Below are positions 36,440 through 48,374 of a DNA stretch of 64,000 nucleotides, piece after piece. The notes under the pieces are model-generated. The model made no database searches, had not been told where the DNA came from, and worked only from the letters and a program-made list of their open reading frames with translations. Position numbers and translations under genes: made by a program. Source of the DNA: Talinum fruticosum (taxonomy: Eukaryota > Streptophyta > Magnoliopsida > Caryophyllales > Talinaceae); contig JAITYX010000025.1 in NCBI GenBank assembly GCA_021018815.1, positions 5,628,001-5,692,000 of the forward strand, written 5' to 3'. The stretch's first letter is position 1; the number at the start of each line of letters is the position of its first letter.

Positions 36440-36780
36440 GCACGCGAATTTCCTCCTCGGATCTAGCATGAACAAATTATATATTACTCGAATCGATTCA
36501 CACAAACAAATTCGCAAAACCACAAAAATCAAAAACACTTGCTCAAAAGCAATTGACAATGAAGCACCGCAAAACAAAAATTGCATAAATTTAGAAAAAA
36601 ATAATAAAAATACGAGATTTATTTTTACCTTAGATCCGAAGCTCGACGGATCGACGAGACACAGAGTGAGAGAGTGAATGGGTATGACAGTGTGAGAGTG
36701 AGTGCCCAGTGATGGAGGGGAAGGACACCGACGACGGATGGGACGACGCCGGTGGCGGAGAGGATTGATTACGTTTCAAG
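35930..36780 (+). mobile_element. CACTA element 5' end (third copy)
   Basis: The block 35950-36190 holds many copies of TCCGACGCTAA / TTAGCGTCGGA in both orientations, the pattern of CACTA subterminal repeats. It is followed by a (GA)n tract (36361-36434) and a GC-rich leader (36640-36780), the same order seen in the first CACTA element but on the plus strand. The terminus itself is degraded: CACCAAATCCGACGC near 35935 may be a CACTACCAAA-type end with a deletion. No transposase follows. Confidence 0.62.
36361..36434. repeat. (GA)n microsatellite
   Basis: 37 uninterrupted GA units between CACTA subterminal repeats and leader. Confidence 0.97.
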
Positions 36781-36994
36781 CATTAATAAATATCAAATCA
36801 ATTTATCACAAGAAGAGTTAGGGGAGAACTTAAACATCCAAGGCAAAAGGAAACAAGAAGCAAAACATCAATTTCTACTTCTCTTTGCATTTAAAAAGTA
36901 AATATCACGAACCACAAACTAATTGAACTTGAAATTACATGGGTCTCATCTTTACAAACTAAGAACTGAAAATGCTAGAAACATTACCTGTTTT

Positions 36995-37127
36995 AATGGT
37001 TCCAAGGTTTGATTTTGGAACCGAAACCGGAACCTTACCTGAATCGTTTGACCGGTTCCGGTTGCGGAACCTTACCCTTTAATCGGTTCCAGTCCAATTC
37101 TAGGGTACCCGTCGATCGTGTTCACCC
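36995..37127 (-). mobile_element. Ac/Ds-like hAT transposon end
   Basis: The minus strand starting near 37127 reads AGGGGTGAACACGATCGACG, close to the Ac-type terminus TAGGGATGAAAACGGTCGG as I recall it. It is followed by repeated GGTTCC/GGAACC words (CCGGTTCCGGTTGCGGAACC), like hAT subterminal repeats. The other end and the transposase were not found. Confidence 0.5.
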
Positions 37128-39796
37128 CTAATTGTACCCTCAATGATTCATAATGGCATGAAATTCCATTGTGTTGATGTAGTGATATTGAATTTGAGGT
37201 TGAATTATGGAGTTCTTCAATAGCTTGCTTTGTTTTAAGGGTGAATCAAGTACAAATCATGGATGGTTTTTTAAGGAGGACTTGGGAAGCAAATGGTATG
37301 TGTTGAGTTCAAAAACATGACATTTTTAATATCCTTTACATCTTATTTTGTTTATATTAATTATTAAATTAGAAATTTTAATTTTATTTTTTTTTAGGAA
37401 GTGTTCGAAAATTAGAAAAAGAAGTTAAGGATTGAAGAATTGCACTTGATTTGCTCAAAACCCATTTCCCTCCCAGTTTCCCCAAATCTAGCCCAAAACC
37501 ATCCCATTCTCGCCCAAAATGAAATTGACTTTGGTATGTTGGGTTAATTTTCCTTGGACCAAGAAAGTGTCAATGTGAGCAATGCACGTGCGTGGCATGT
37601 GAAGGACTCGGGAAGACAAAAATTACCATTCTATCCTTACTCATATGAGGAGTTTGCAATTGAATTGAGGAGGGAGAGAGAGCGAGAGAGAGAGAGAGGG
37701 AAAAGAGGTTTTGAAGGTGCAGAGGACGAGGACAGACGAAGAAGAAGAAGAAGTACGCAGTGAAGGTCGAGCAAGGACACGAGGACGAGGAAGAAGAACA
37801 AGTAGAAGAATAAGTAGCAACAACGTTTGACTAGAGCAATGAATTTGTGTTGAATTCGGTAAGTGTAAAAATTATTAATTCAGTTTTGGTTTGTTTTTAA
37901 GGTTTGGTTGTATAATGTTTTTAGGAACAGTCGAAGTTCATTAAAATTGGATGTAATTTCATCCGGATATGGGTTATTTTTGCAGTGGAAAGGTTTATTT
38001 TGTGAAGGATTTGGATTGTTTGGTGTTTATAATTTGTTTGGAAATGGTTGGAATTTGGTTTGAATTGAACGATATTATTTTTCTTTGGTTTCGTTCAGTT
38101 TTGTCGGTTCTGAATTTGTGGAGTATAATTTGATAGGAGGTGATTTGTGGGGCAAATGGTTGTGTATTAATATTTAGGTTATCCCTCATAATGACTATTG
38201 ATATCCCGAGATGTGTATGAGGGGAATATGGTATTACCTCAAATTTAGTATTTGATTTGCATTGAAGAATATTTTCAGGATAACATTGGCCTTTGGAGAC
38301 ATCTCTCTTTGCTCTATTGTTCCATGAGACTCGCCTTTGTATATTTTTCTCTTGCCTTAATCCTTTCAAAACTTATGCATGGATCATTATGCTTATTATA
38401 TAAATGTTCTATTTCTAGGATGATGTGATGTTCTCTTGATTATTTATTTAGGTTTGATGTTGTCTTAGTATCTTCAGAGGTCGGATTTTAAAAACCGGAT
38501 GCAAGGATATTCAAGGCTGCATTAGATACTCTATTCTAGCTCCATTATTCAGGCATATCTAATAAACAAACAACTATTCTTGTTGCATATTGTATACATC
38601 ATAGCATAGAACTATTAGTTTCCAAGATCAAAGAACAGGTAAAGGACAATTGGGCAATTATCATCCCTCTTATTGAAACTGCCATTATGTGCTTGGATGT
38701 CATTCTTACTACAAATTTCCATGTTGATGAACGAGAGACTACATGCAATTTGTTATTTTCCTTCAGCTTCATTGAATTCATTTTTAAATACTTCGAAGCT
38801 TCCTTTCTTTTTTGGTTGAAGTTTTAGGAAGAGTCTCGTTGCTTGTACTTAGAGCCTAGTTCTACCCATACCCACTTTGGGCTTCTTGTTATATAGTTGT
38901 GTAAGCATTTCCCCTCTATCGGAATGTGCTATTTATTAATATTCCCTTTTGTTGTAGACCAGATTAGCATAAATGCTCATAGTGCAGTTCATGTTGGCCA
39001 ATGCGGTAGGAATCGATTGTTGGTGAAACATTCAAATCAAGTCATAAGTCCTATATAATGGGTTATTAAGCTGTTTGACTCGACTTCATGATCAAGTGGT
39101 TGTATCTTGTTGCAATTGTATATCCTTTTTGTTTATTCCTCACATTTCAAAACTAACTTTTCATTAAATGTTGCCACATAAATACATTATTAGTTGATTA
39201 TGCCTTTTGGGGTCGCAAATCTTCCTAGAGCAGACATATCATTACATATTTAGCGTCATCAATCATGTCCATGGTCGGACCGACTCAACATTATTAATCA
39301 TATCTATGGTCGAGTCGATCGAGAGACATGTGTAACATGCCAGAATTTTCATCTGTAGATATAAAATAACACTACATGCGATAGGCGGATACTAACCATA
39401 AGTCTACAAAGTCTATAATACATCTTCATCTCTTGTAATTCTTACACATTCGATGAAAAATTGGGGAATTTTAGTATAGCCCTATATTTTTAGAATAATA
39501 TTTCAAATATGCAAAAGACGTGGAATATATAGCTCTAAAATTCAGTCATTAAAACATAGAAATGCTTTGTATTTTCACCGGCAAGCCACTAGATTATATA
39601 TACTTTTTTGGTGCTAACATGCCACTAAATTTTCAGCAAGCAAATCATCCATGAGCTTTGATATTGTCACTCCCTTTGGGTTCGGATGAGCTTTGGTATT
39701 GTTAAGCATGTTAACGACGAAAGAGAAAATGACCATGAAATGAATTTTGTTTTTTGACTATGACAACAATTTGAGCAGCATGGTTTCCATATTTCG
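37128..39796. other. Unassigned DNA with purine-rich leader-like block
   Basis: A (GA)n and GAAGAAGAAG-rich block at 37670-37815, followed by GGTAAGTG at about 37858, looks like an untranslated first exon with a donor site, but no coding exon I can name follows. An open stretch at about 38583-38825 (plus strand; VSKIKEQVKDNWAIIIPL, TAIMCLDVILTTNFHVD) is protein-like yet unrecognised. It may be a captured host-gene fragment. Confidence 0.35.
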
Positions 39797-40705
39797 ATGA
39801 CAAGGACGTTAGACGTTTGTGCGACAAGATCTTCCTCAGCCTACTCAATGGGAAAATTGCTCACTTCAGTTAACAAGGACGACAACAAAATTGGGAGCCC
39901 ACTGTATTACATCAATATTTGTCATTATTCTGGTTGTGATTGTAAATATTTGAAGCTGATTGTGATTGTAATTATTCGTCCCATCCTAATGTTTGTGAGT
40001 TTTGTAATTGTCATATTTCCTAGGAGCAATGTCGCGTATCGGCTCGATCATATGGGTCATCCTTTGAGGAAAGATATCAAGATCGTACTCGACTCATGAG
40101 TTCATACCTTAATTATTTTATACTTTTTTTGTTAAGTATTCTTTTCAATTATATGTTAATTTGAATTTTATTTTTCGGATTGAAAAATAGAGCTCTCTTA
40201 ATGTATTATTGTATGGGAAGCGCGAGAAGCTCACGTGTGAAATCAAACCCAACTATTGTCCCCGTAAAGGTGAGGTTCTCTTGCTTTGTGTTAAATTTAA
40301 TTTTTCATTTCATATTACTTGCTAGCTACATAAGTACTAATGAATTGTTCATGTGTTGAAAAATATAATTTTAGTGCCACAAACAAAAGGGAAATGTGGA
40401 GTGTGGCTTCCACATTCTCTAGTACATGAAAGAGATTGTGGCCGGCTTGATTTCAATGATCACGCATTTAATCCCAAAGAGGTACTGACACTTGCACTTG
40501 TATTTGATTATGAAAAAAATTTAAATTTTTAATTTTTTTCCACCTTAATTAATACTTGCACTTGACATAATGAATACGTTTTTACAACAATGGTCATAAT
40601 ATTTACCGGAAAGAAGCCCCCACTCCCTATACACATGTTGTGCTCGACGAGTTAAGACAAGGTTGGACAGAGTTTGTATATAACCGTATAAAGACAGTTA
40701 CATAG
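39797..40705 (+). pseudogene. CACTA-associated Ulp1-like (C48) cysteine protease, C-terminal part
   Basis: Around 40370-40480 one frame reads QKGNVECGFHI then YMKEIV, matching the C-terminal Gln...Cys-Gly motif of Ulp1/SUMO-protease-like proteins carried by many plant CACTA elements. The last part (40585-40705; RKEAPTPYTHVVLDELRQGW, then EFVYNRIKTVT and a stop) fits the tail of such ORFs. The upstream frame at 39797-40099 (YRLDHMGHPLRKDIK) may be the preceding exon. The active-site His/Asp region is not clearly visible, and splice sites are partly lost. Confidence 0.6.
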
Positions 40706-40914
40706 GCATATATTTACACTTATTCTTCATTATTTGATTGGTCAAGTTTGTGATTTTTTTAATTGTGTACCATACTACTTTGTGTGAGGAATCGATTTGT
40801 ATATATTATGGTCAAGACTATTGGAATCTAATTTATATATATTTTGAAAGAGTTTGTATCAATGGTTGTATATATTTATTATTTTTTATAATTGTACAGG
40901 GGGTAAGAAAATAA

Positions 40915-41163
40915 AAAAATTTCAGACTTTAACTACGGTTCTAACCCAAAAATCGTAGTAATAGGTATGAAAACAACCTATGACTACGAGTCTTAAGTAA
41001 TAATCGTAGTAAAAGTGGACCATCCTAAAATTTGGCCCAAAGGGGGCTTTTGGGCCAAACTTATCACTATGGTTCCGGATAAAGAACCGTAGTAAAAGAC
41101 AGACCTATTAATACGATTTTTTATCCAAAACCGTAGTAATAAATTGTCTTTTACTATGGTTTC
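40915..41163 (+). repeat. CACTA 3' subterminal repeats
   Basis: Motifs ACTACGGTTCT, CGTAGTAATAGG and ACTATGGTTCCGG recur in both orientations, as at 9430-9714, so it is the same CACTA family. The block is cut at 41163 where a gypsy LTR starts, and the terminal CACTA sequence is missing. Confidence 0.72.
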
Positions 41164-44100
41164 ATAACGCCCCAAACCCTTAATCATCGGTTTTAGTCTA
41201 AATAAACGGCTAGCCGATGATTAGTGCAGCGGAAAGGAGGTCGGGGACATTACCGCTGCCCTTACCGAGAGGAAAGGGCAAAGCTCTATAAGTATTTTAC
41301 CCAATGTTATACCTTGCTAGGAAACTATAACTTATGCAACAAGTACATGTTAAACCCGATACGAAATCAATGACACTTGACCACTAATACCCCAACTTGC
41401 CACTGCGAGCCTCTAAGTCCTGGACAGGTCTTTGCTTCAGACCTTTAGCATCTTTACCTAAAACAAAACAAGAAAACATTTTTGAAATGTGAGTTGAAGC
41501 TCAATACGTCCATTATCATGCTTTGTAAAATAAAGGTTATGAAATAGTTGAGTTGGGTGCATGCATTTCAATTCCTTTGTAAATGAGGGGAGTGAATTAT
41601 GTAAAGCTGTTGCTAATTAATTATTTGTGTGGTTACCCTTGCGATCATCGGGTTTCCCTAAATGTGTACACACCCGGACCGATCGGGAAGTCCAGTTGGT
41701 GCGGCACGATTACGGTGTGCTGACTTTGAATAATGGTGAAGTATTGACGGGCGGGTCCACTTTTATATGGCAAATACTTGTTTGCAAATGATTCTTTGTT
41801 GTTGTTGTCGGTCATATCCGGCCTTGATTTGTAAATAAAACGTTGAAGGGCACAATCAATGAACGTACTCGATGAACCGAAATTGGTTGTTGATTTGAAC
41901 TTGATTCCTTTCCTTGTGATGTTTGAGCAGGACCCTTGAACGTACGTCGATCGATGGCCTTAAATAAGAGTTAATAGAATAAGAACTTGTTTAGAACTTA
42001 TATTCCTTGATTTAAGTTTATTAATAACCTATCCTATACCTTTATTTATTTATGATCTATCTTTAACATATTTTATGGTTTATATGTTTACTTGTTCATG
42101 GTTTACTTTATTATTTCTAATTAAGTTACCTTATTCATGGATGCATATAATTGTTTACTGTGAATTGTTATAATCTAAACATGCATTATAACACTAACAA
42201 TTTTATAATTTAAATGTTGATTAACTTATCATGCATTATTTGTTATGTTTTTGCTAGTTACTTACTAATTCATTTACTTGTATTTAGAAATTAACTAGTC
42301 ATCTAAGTTGTAGCTATGCCAATATTTGTTTGTTATTAAGCATGCACATAATGAGCTAATTAACCTTATTTATGCTTATTCTTATTCCTTTTAAAATTAT
42401 TTAACCATAAATTCTACTAAAATTATCTAAACTAAAATATGCATGCATTATATGAATTATTTTATAATGAACTATTTTAATCTTATTATGATATTTTTAT
42501 CTAAAATAATTTAGCTATGACTCTAATAAGATTAATCCAAATTTTTACCTTAACTAAACTATGCATGTATAACTTTAATTTCATTTTCTTTGGCTAAGTT
42601 AATTCCTTGTTATCTATAAGAATGGTTAACTTAATTATTGAAAACTTTAAATTATCAACACTTAGGATTTAGGGTTTTTACCTAAAAAAGAGTAGATGAG
42701 GATAAAGGTTGTGGTGGTGGAGCTTAGTGGTGGCTGGCAGGGCGGCGTCTAGGCGGCAGGGTGATGCTCGGTAGCAGTGGTGGTGCCTTGGCGGCAGTGA
42801 TGGTGGTTAGGTTTTTTTGAAGGACGATTTTTAAGTGTAAATATATTAGGGCATAAAAGAGGAGAGAGAAAAAGTGGGTATTTGGGTGGTCTGTACTGGC
42901 GGTGGGTGGTGAACTGGTGGCTGTTGGTCGGCGGCTGTAGGCGGCGAGGGGGCTTGACGGCGACCGGCTAGACGGTGGCCGGAGTGGTGGTGGAGAAAAG
43001 ATGGAAGGAGTTGTGTGATGTTTCTAGGGTTTGGAGGTTTGAGGAGAGTATGAATGGTGGTTATTTGGCGGTTCGGTGGGCGGCGTTAGGGGCATCGCCG
43101 GTGGTGGGAGGCAGGTGGCACTCGTGGTGGTTGTGGTGGTGGCTGGAAGTGAGGGTGAGAGTATGGGAGATAAGGATAGAAGGTTGGTGATTAGGGTGGT
43201 CTTGGCTAGCGTTTTCCGGCGATGTGGTGGTCGGTGGGTCGACCTGAAGGTGGTTATGGATTCGAGTGCAAGGTGATGAAGGGTTCTGGTTGGAGGTGGC
43301 CGGCTAAAGGGGCCAGTGGGCGACTGTGGAGGTGGCCGAAGTGGTGGTGCTCGGGCAGGTGAGGGAGGAGAGAGAAAATGGCTAGTGCGGGTTTTGGGTT
43401 AATTTTTCTGATTTTTGAAGCCTATTTATACTAATTGTGGTACTTATCTTCATGGATTAGCTGGCTAAGCACATTACCCTTGCTTGACACTTGCTTATGA
43501 CTCATGGTTAATTTTGTGATTTGGCAAAATTCTAATTATGCTTAGTGTAATTTGGGTGTCAAACCTTCATTTGACCCCATATTCATTGTTATCCAAAATT
43601 ATTATTAATTATTATTTTTATTATCATAATTATCTTTAGCATTGTCATTATACTTATCCATTATTATTTTTATTTTTATAATTATAATTATAATAATTAA
43701 TATTTTTGCTATTGTATTACTATTATTTTTGTTAATATTATGGTTTTGTTTATTATTCTAATGTGCTTTTAAAATATGTGATTTGCTTTAGATTAGGTTA
43801 GTTTCATTAGCAAATTACTCCTTAAGATTGATATTTGATTAGTTGTACATAAATTGTGCTTAATTATTTTTTAGCTATGCATGTATATATATGTATAAAG
43901 TTTGAACCTCATAAGAAAATATTTATGATTTAAGTTTAGGAATTTAAATATGGTTTATGTGAATATAATACTAGATAATATGTTGAAATTTTACGAAAAA
44001 TGTCGGCCATCGGTCGTCGTTGTTCATATTTGGGTCCTGCAAGAAAACTTTTGATATATATATATATATATATATATATGATGAAAATATTTTAAAATTG

Positions 44101-44166
44101 AAATGCACGCGCTCGTTATAATTGAAGGTATTAGATATAATATGTTTTAAAGTTTGGGTTGTTACA
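41164..44166 (-). mobile_element. Ty3/gypsy LTR, Tekay-like, about 3.0 kb (3' LTR, minus strand)
   Basis: On the minus strand the LTR starts TGTAACAACCCAAACTTT at 44166 and ends near 41164 with GGGTTTGGGGCGTTA. It is preceded at 44167-44179 by GGGTGGAAGAC, the polypurine tract and end-of-pol sequence typical of Tekay/Del elements (ACGAAACTTATTTTAAGGGT just upstream). GCAGCGGAAA and GAGTTGAAGCTCAATACG, seen on the plus strand at 41225 and 41492, occur in LTRs of this group. The GC-rich block 42690-43390 gives plus-strand frames rich in Gly/Trp/Val, which I regard as LTR leader read backwards. The left boundary is uncertain by a few bases. Confidence 0.72.
44054..44079. repeat. (TA)n microsatellite
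   Basis: 13 TA units inside the gypsy LTR. Confidence 0.95.
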
Positions 44167-44179
44167 GTCTTCCACCCTT

Positions 44180-44879
44180 AAAATAAGTTTCGTCTTTGAA
44201 ACTTGCAAGTAAGATGGTTTTTAACTGAAGGGTAAACCTTGGATTATCAATAGTATACATATATGTTCGAAAGATTGCTTGTATATGAAACCTTTTAGGT
44301 ACTTCGAGATTACTTGGTAGGATATTATGTTTTAGATTCTTGTTTCCATGCCTATGAGGTTTGTATTATCCCAATAATTTCTTCATCACCTATCTTTTTG
44401 GCTAACTCAATAGTCCGATAATCACCGGTATCCGATATCGATCTTTTCTTAACCTTATGTTTGGTTACTCCATATCTCAAGATATTGTCCTTGGCTCTCA
44501 TTCCCATACGACTTTCTCCTATGCGTAATGTCTGCAGAAAGCTAACTAGAGCACTCATACCTAAATGTTACTCCGACGAAATTACTATCAACCATCCATC
44601 TTTTCTTTACTTATCACTTGTTGAATCCATGCAAAGAACTAAAGATTATTAAGTTATTCGATCTCTAGGCACTTATTCAAGCTGATCTTTCCTATTCCCT
44701 ACATACGTAGTTCACAAAAACAAGCCCTTTTCTTTGATTTGTCGCCGTCGCATCAAGACATCCAAGCATAGAGATCCAAATTAGCAAGGTGGGAGAACCT
44801 AAGGGCAATCGTTTAGCCTTCAAACGGTTTATATTATTTTTATGCTTCATTTACCGTTTCCCGTATTGTGGATTAAGAG
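44180..44879. other. Truncated gypsy 3' internal end and unassigned DNA
   Basis: The minus strand at 44180-44215 continues the end of a gypsy internal region (TTTCAAAGACGAAACTT), but no integrase or reverse transcriptase can be followed leftward in coding sense. The remainder shows no supported feature; part may belong to the Ogre LTR that ends at 45811. Confidence 0.4.
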
Positions 44880-45811
44880 ATGTATCGCTTTTAATTCCTC
44901 CTCGCCTAATGTAATCTTTAAGTTTTTCGCTTTTCTTTTCTTTTTTCTTTTTATCGCTTTTTTACCCCTTTCTTTAATGCCTTTCCTTTGATTCTGTTTG
45001 GTTGCTTTTATTTATCGTTTTAGCATGTTGTATGTTTGTGTGTAGCACGTTATTTTAATATACTACTCAAACTAGTAATCGCCGTCTTCGGACGGGTGGA
45101 AATGAAGGGTTTTCCTTACGTTTCGTACCCTTGCCCCCGGATCCGATTCTCGGTTCAAAGACCGATGGAGTCAATTTTAGCCTTTTTCGGTCTTAGTCTT
45201 TCCATACTAAGATCGAAAGAGCAATTTTTCATTTTTATGTTTTCTTAGTTTTCTTCCTAAAATTGAATGGCAACTCGGTTTTTGTTTTATTCTCGTTAAA
45301 AATTACATCTCGGTTATTTTCTGGTTGTAGGTTAAAAAAAAAAGGAACCTAGATCTGCGTGCCAGGCCAGAGGTCGAGGCCGACTGTGTCCGCCGTGTCT
45401 ATGCTCGACGCCGGTGACCGCTAAGCGCAGGCTGTCGCTCGCACCCGACCTGCACTGGGTGGTCGGTGGGCGTGGCATGGGTCCGAGAAGGTGTTTTCAC
45501 ACGGTCTGCACTCGAAGCCTCACAGCAAAAACCCTAGTTTCTAATTTTATTTATCCTTTAATTAGGAAATAATATCCCGAGAATTCTGCAAATAGTTATA
45601 AAATTGAAATAATTAATAAAACGCAAATAAATTCAAATCTAATTTAACTTGTTAATTCGACTTAATGAAATTTGGAGATCTTAATAAAAGGTTCATCCCC
45701 TCATTGAGAAATTAACTTTTAAAAACCCATCTTCAAAATCAATCTTTAAATAAAAGAGACCCGAAACAACTAGGGAAGCTCGGCGGGCCCCGACCGGCCG
45801 TGGTTCTTACA
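44880..45811 (+). mobile_element. Ogre/Tat (Ty3/gypsy) LTR, 3' portion
   Basis: The LTR ends GGCCGTGGTTCTTACA at 45811 and is followed, after one base, by an Ogre-type primer site. I could not fix its left end; 44880 is a conservative limit, and the LTR may start earlier. The GC-rich block 45350-45520 is part of it. Confidence 0.6.
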
Positions 45812-45812
45812 A

Positions 45813-45830
45813 TGGCGACTCCACTTGGGA
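45813..45830 (+). promoter_or_regulatory. Ogre-type primer-binding site (tRNA-Arg type)
   Basis: TGGCGACTCCACTTGGGA differs by two bases from TGGCGACTCCGCTGGGGA, the primer site known from Ogre elements. It identifies the element whose gag and protease remnants lie at 61.5-64.0 kb. Confidence 0.78.
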
Positions 45831-45855
45831 AAAATCATTTATTAAGAGGGCAAAA

Positions 45856-47333
45856 TGAAGACTCGGACTCTCAATCTAAAATATTATGAGTAATACATGA
45901 AGACTCGTGTACAAACCTCATCTCTCCTAAGTTTTGATTACAAGTCATTCCGAGTGTTATAGAAACTCTTGTATAAGTTTTCATTCGTTTCGATCGACTC
46001 GGAAAACATATTCTTGTATATCTTCTGCATTGATGGTTTTGACTCACTTAGACATCACTAAGAACAATCGTATGTTCAAATAATTTCTCTAATGCTTTTA
46101 TTCCGAGTTCTAACTCGCATATTTCAACGCAAATTGAATTATAGTGTTAATTCTTTTTCTAAGTATGTTTGTTTGTTTGAGAATTATTTGTCCGGATCAA
46201 GTCTTTATACTCGGATGATTCTACTATTTTAATTTGATCTTTCTTATGATTGACTCTGATGGAATTTGAGTATATTGAATATTAGACTCAGAAAATTCCA
46301 CTTTTCTAGGCCTAAGATAATTATGCACTTAATTGTCTTAATTAACTTATTATCTCGTGCCTAATTTTGGACCAAAGTATTTTATATTTTGAGAACCAAA
46401 GTGGTTTACTTTTGCAGAGTTATTCAAACGAGGTTATCTCATTTTTGAATTACAAAAGTAGCCGGCTTCTAGCTATTAATCACTAGCGGACAAGCTTTAT
46501 CTACTTCGAACAGGGCTCGGACACCGTGTCGTGGTTGTCTGTTTCCAAAACTGGAAAACCCCAATGCTAAGCTCAATGGTGGTTTCCATCGTAATTTTCA
46601 GACATCACCAGTTGACTGGAGCATCTTTAGGATCTAAGAGCCGTTGCATAACGTTCACATCCCAACGGATCTTTTTGAGTGACTTAGAAGAACCGTTACA
46701 ATGGCCAGTAAAAACTTTTGTTCGGAACCAAGACACAATAGTTACTCTGCTTGGTCATATATAAATAGAAGCCACTTCACAAGACTTGAAGATTGCTGAA
46801 CCCATTGCTGAAACTATTTCTCTTAGTACATTACTCATTCAATCTTTTACTTACAACTCCAAGTCTATACTTAATACTTTTTTGAGTTGTAAGGTCTTGT
46901 AATCAATTACATACTTCTCTTACATTCCGAGTAAGGTCCCTTGACTGAGATATAAGGGTTAACTCAACTTAGTTGTCCCTAACTATAAAGGTTACCTCAA
47001 TTAGGAAGTACTAGAATAGATAAAGGAACTTCGAGTCTAGGAAAACATTGTAAGAAATTTTCTAAGGGAGCAATTCTGGTAGAGTCAGTCCGTCGTATTT
47101 TGAGGATTCAAAATAGTGGATTTGACTTGGTGCTTGGATTAGCACTATCCGTGGTTTTCTGCCCCAGGAGTGTTCCACGTAATTCGAGTGTATACTTTTC
47201 CGAGTCCAATCTAGACTCAAAATCAGCTCGGTTATTCTCTTCCAAGCAAAAAGTTCAAAGTTTTTTAAAATTTCCTCATCACCCTATTCACCCTCCTCTA
47301 GGGTGACTTAGACTCTCCAAGAGCAAACCTGCA
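45856..47333 (+). repeat. 5' LTR of the split copia element
   Basis: It ends CCAAGAGCAAACCTGCA at 47333, immediately before the primer site, with the SIRE-type segment CTATTCACCCTCCTCTAGGG near its end. The start, TGAAGACTCGG at 45856, is inferred from the TG end and the possible target duplication. The part 46255-47333 is matched by the 3' LTR. Confidence 0.65.
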
Positions 47334-47348
47334 ATTGGTATCAAAGCC
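47334..47348 (+). promoter_or_regulatory. Primer-binding site (initiator tRNA-Met type)
   Basis: ATTGGTATCAAAGCC matches TGGTATCAGAGCC with one difference, directly after the LTR. Confidence 0.8.
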
Positions 47349-47394
47349 TAACCTTTCAAGAAATATCTAGCAATCCAAAGGTCTAAAGATCGGA

Positions 47395-48374
47395 TGGCTC
47401 ATAACATTGGAGAGTTCGATGAAGGAAGATCTTCCACTGCACCACCAAAGTTTAAAGGATCAAACTTCGTGCACTCTGGAAGAAACCGATGGAATGCTTT
47501 CTGCTGGACAATGATGAAGATGTGTGGAACATCATCCAAGAAGGCAACTACATTCTAATGAAGATGGAAGGTACAAGATCCGTGCCTAAAGAAAATTCGA
47601 GTACACCAATGAAGAGTCGGAGAAGTTCGTAAAGAACTTCAAAGTAATAAACATTCCGATGTGTGCTATCAACTCGGAAGAGTACAACAAAGTGTCAGCC
47701 TGTGACACGGCTAAAGATGTTTTGGACACTCTTGTCAACACATATGAAGGAACAAGTCAAGTGAAACAGGCGAAGATAAGTCGAGTATCTTCACAAATAT
47801 GAACTGTTCAAGATGGAGCCGGATAAAAACATCATTCACATGTTTATTCGCTTCACCGAGATTACAAATAATCTCAAATCTCCGGGTAGAAAGATTCCCC
47901 AAGAAGAAATATGCAGAAAAATTCTAAGAAGTCTACCAAAGAGAAGATGGGGTCCTAAGGTGACAACCATCGAGGTAGCTCGGAACCTCTCTTAACTAAA
48001 GCCGGACGAACCGATTGGGAAGCTGCTTACCCATGAAATTCACCAAAAAGAACATTGCGCTGAAGGCCTCGGAAAGTAGAGGGGAAAGTCCGAGTTCCTC
48101 AAACTCGGAAGAAGACCCTATGACACTCATTGCTCGAGGCTTCAAAAGAATGATGAAGCACAAGAAATGCCAAAAGAGGCCAAAGGAAGAGTTCTACAAG
48201 AAGGATAAGAAGGACAGAAAAGATAAATATTCTTCCCCTTTAAAATTATCTTTAACTAAGAACTTTGGCTATTTTGAATGTAGTAGCAAAGATCATATAG
48301 TGAAGGACTGTACAAAGAGAAAGAAGGACAGAAAGAAAAAGAAGACTATGATGGCCACATGGAGTGATGAAGAC
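47395..48374 (+). pseudogene. Copia gag, truncated by an Athila insertion
   Basis: It begins MAHNIGEFDEGRSSTAPPKF, followed by DNDEDVWNIIQEGNY. The UBN2-type gag block lies at 47813-47995 (IIHMFIRFTEITNNLKSPGR, KILRSLPKR). A Lys-rich segment leads to the knuckle region at about 48265-48315, YFECSSKDHIVKDC, where the first knuckle cysteine is replaced. The frame then reads KKTMMATWSDED and is cut at 48374 by the end of the Athila LTR. Several frameshifts are present. Confidence 0.82.

Noticed and set aside
37995..38369. Minus-strand frame of 124 codons
   Set aside because: No domain, Lys/Ile/Asn-rich composition typical of AT-rich non-coding DNA.
42975..43276. Gly/Val/Trp-rich frames as a glycine-rich protein gene
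   Set aside because: They lie in a gypsy LTR and read the GC-rich leader in the antisense direction.
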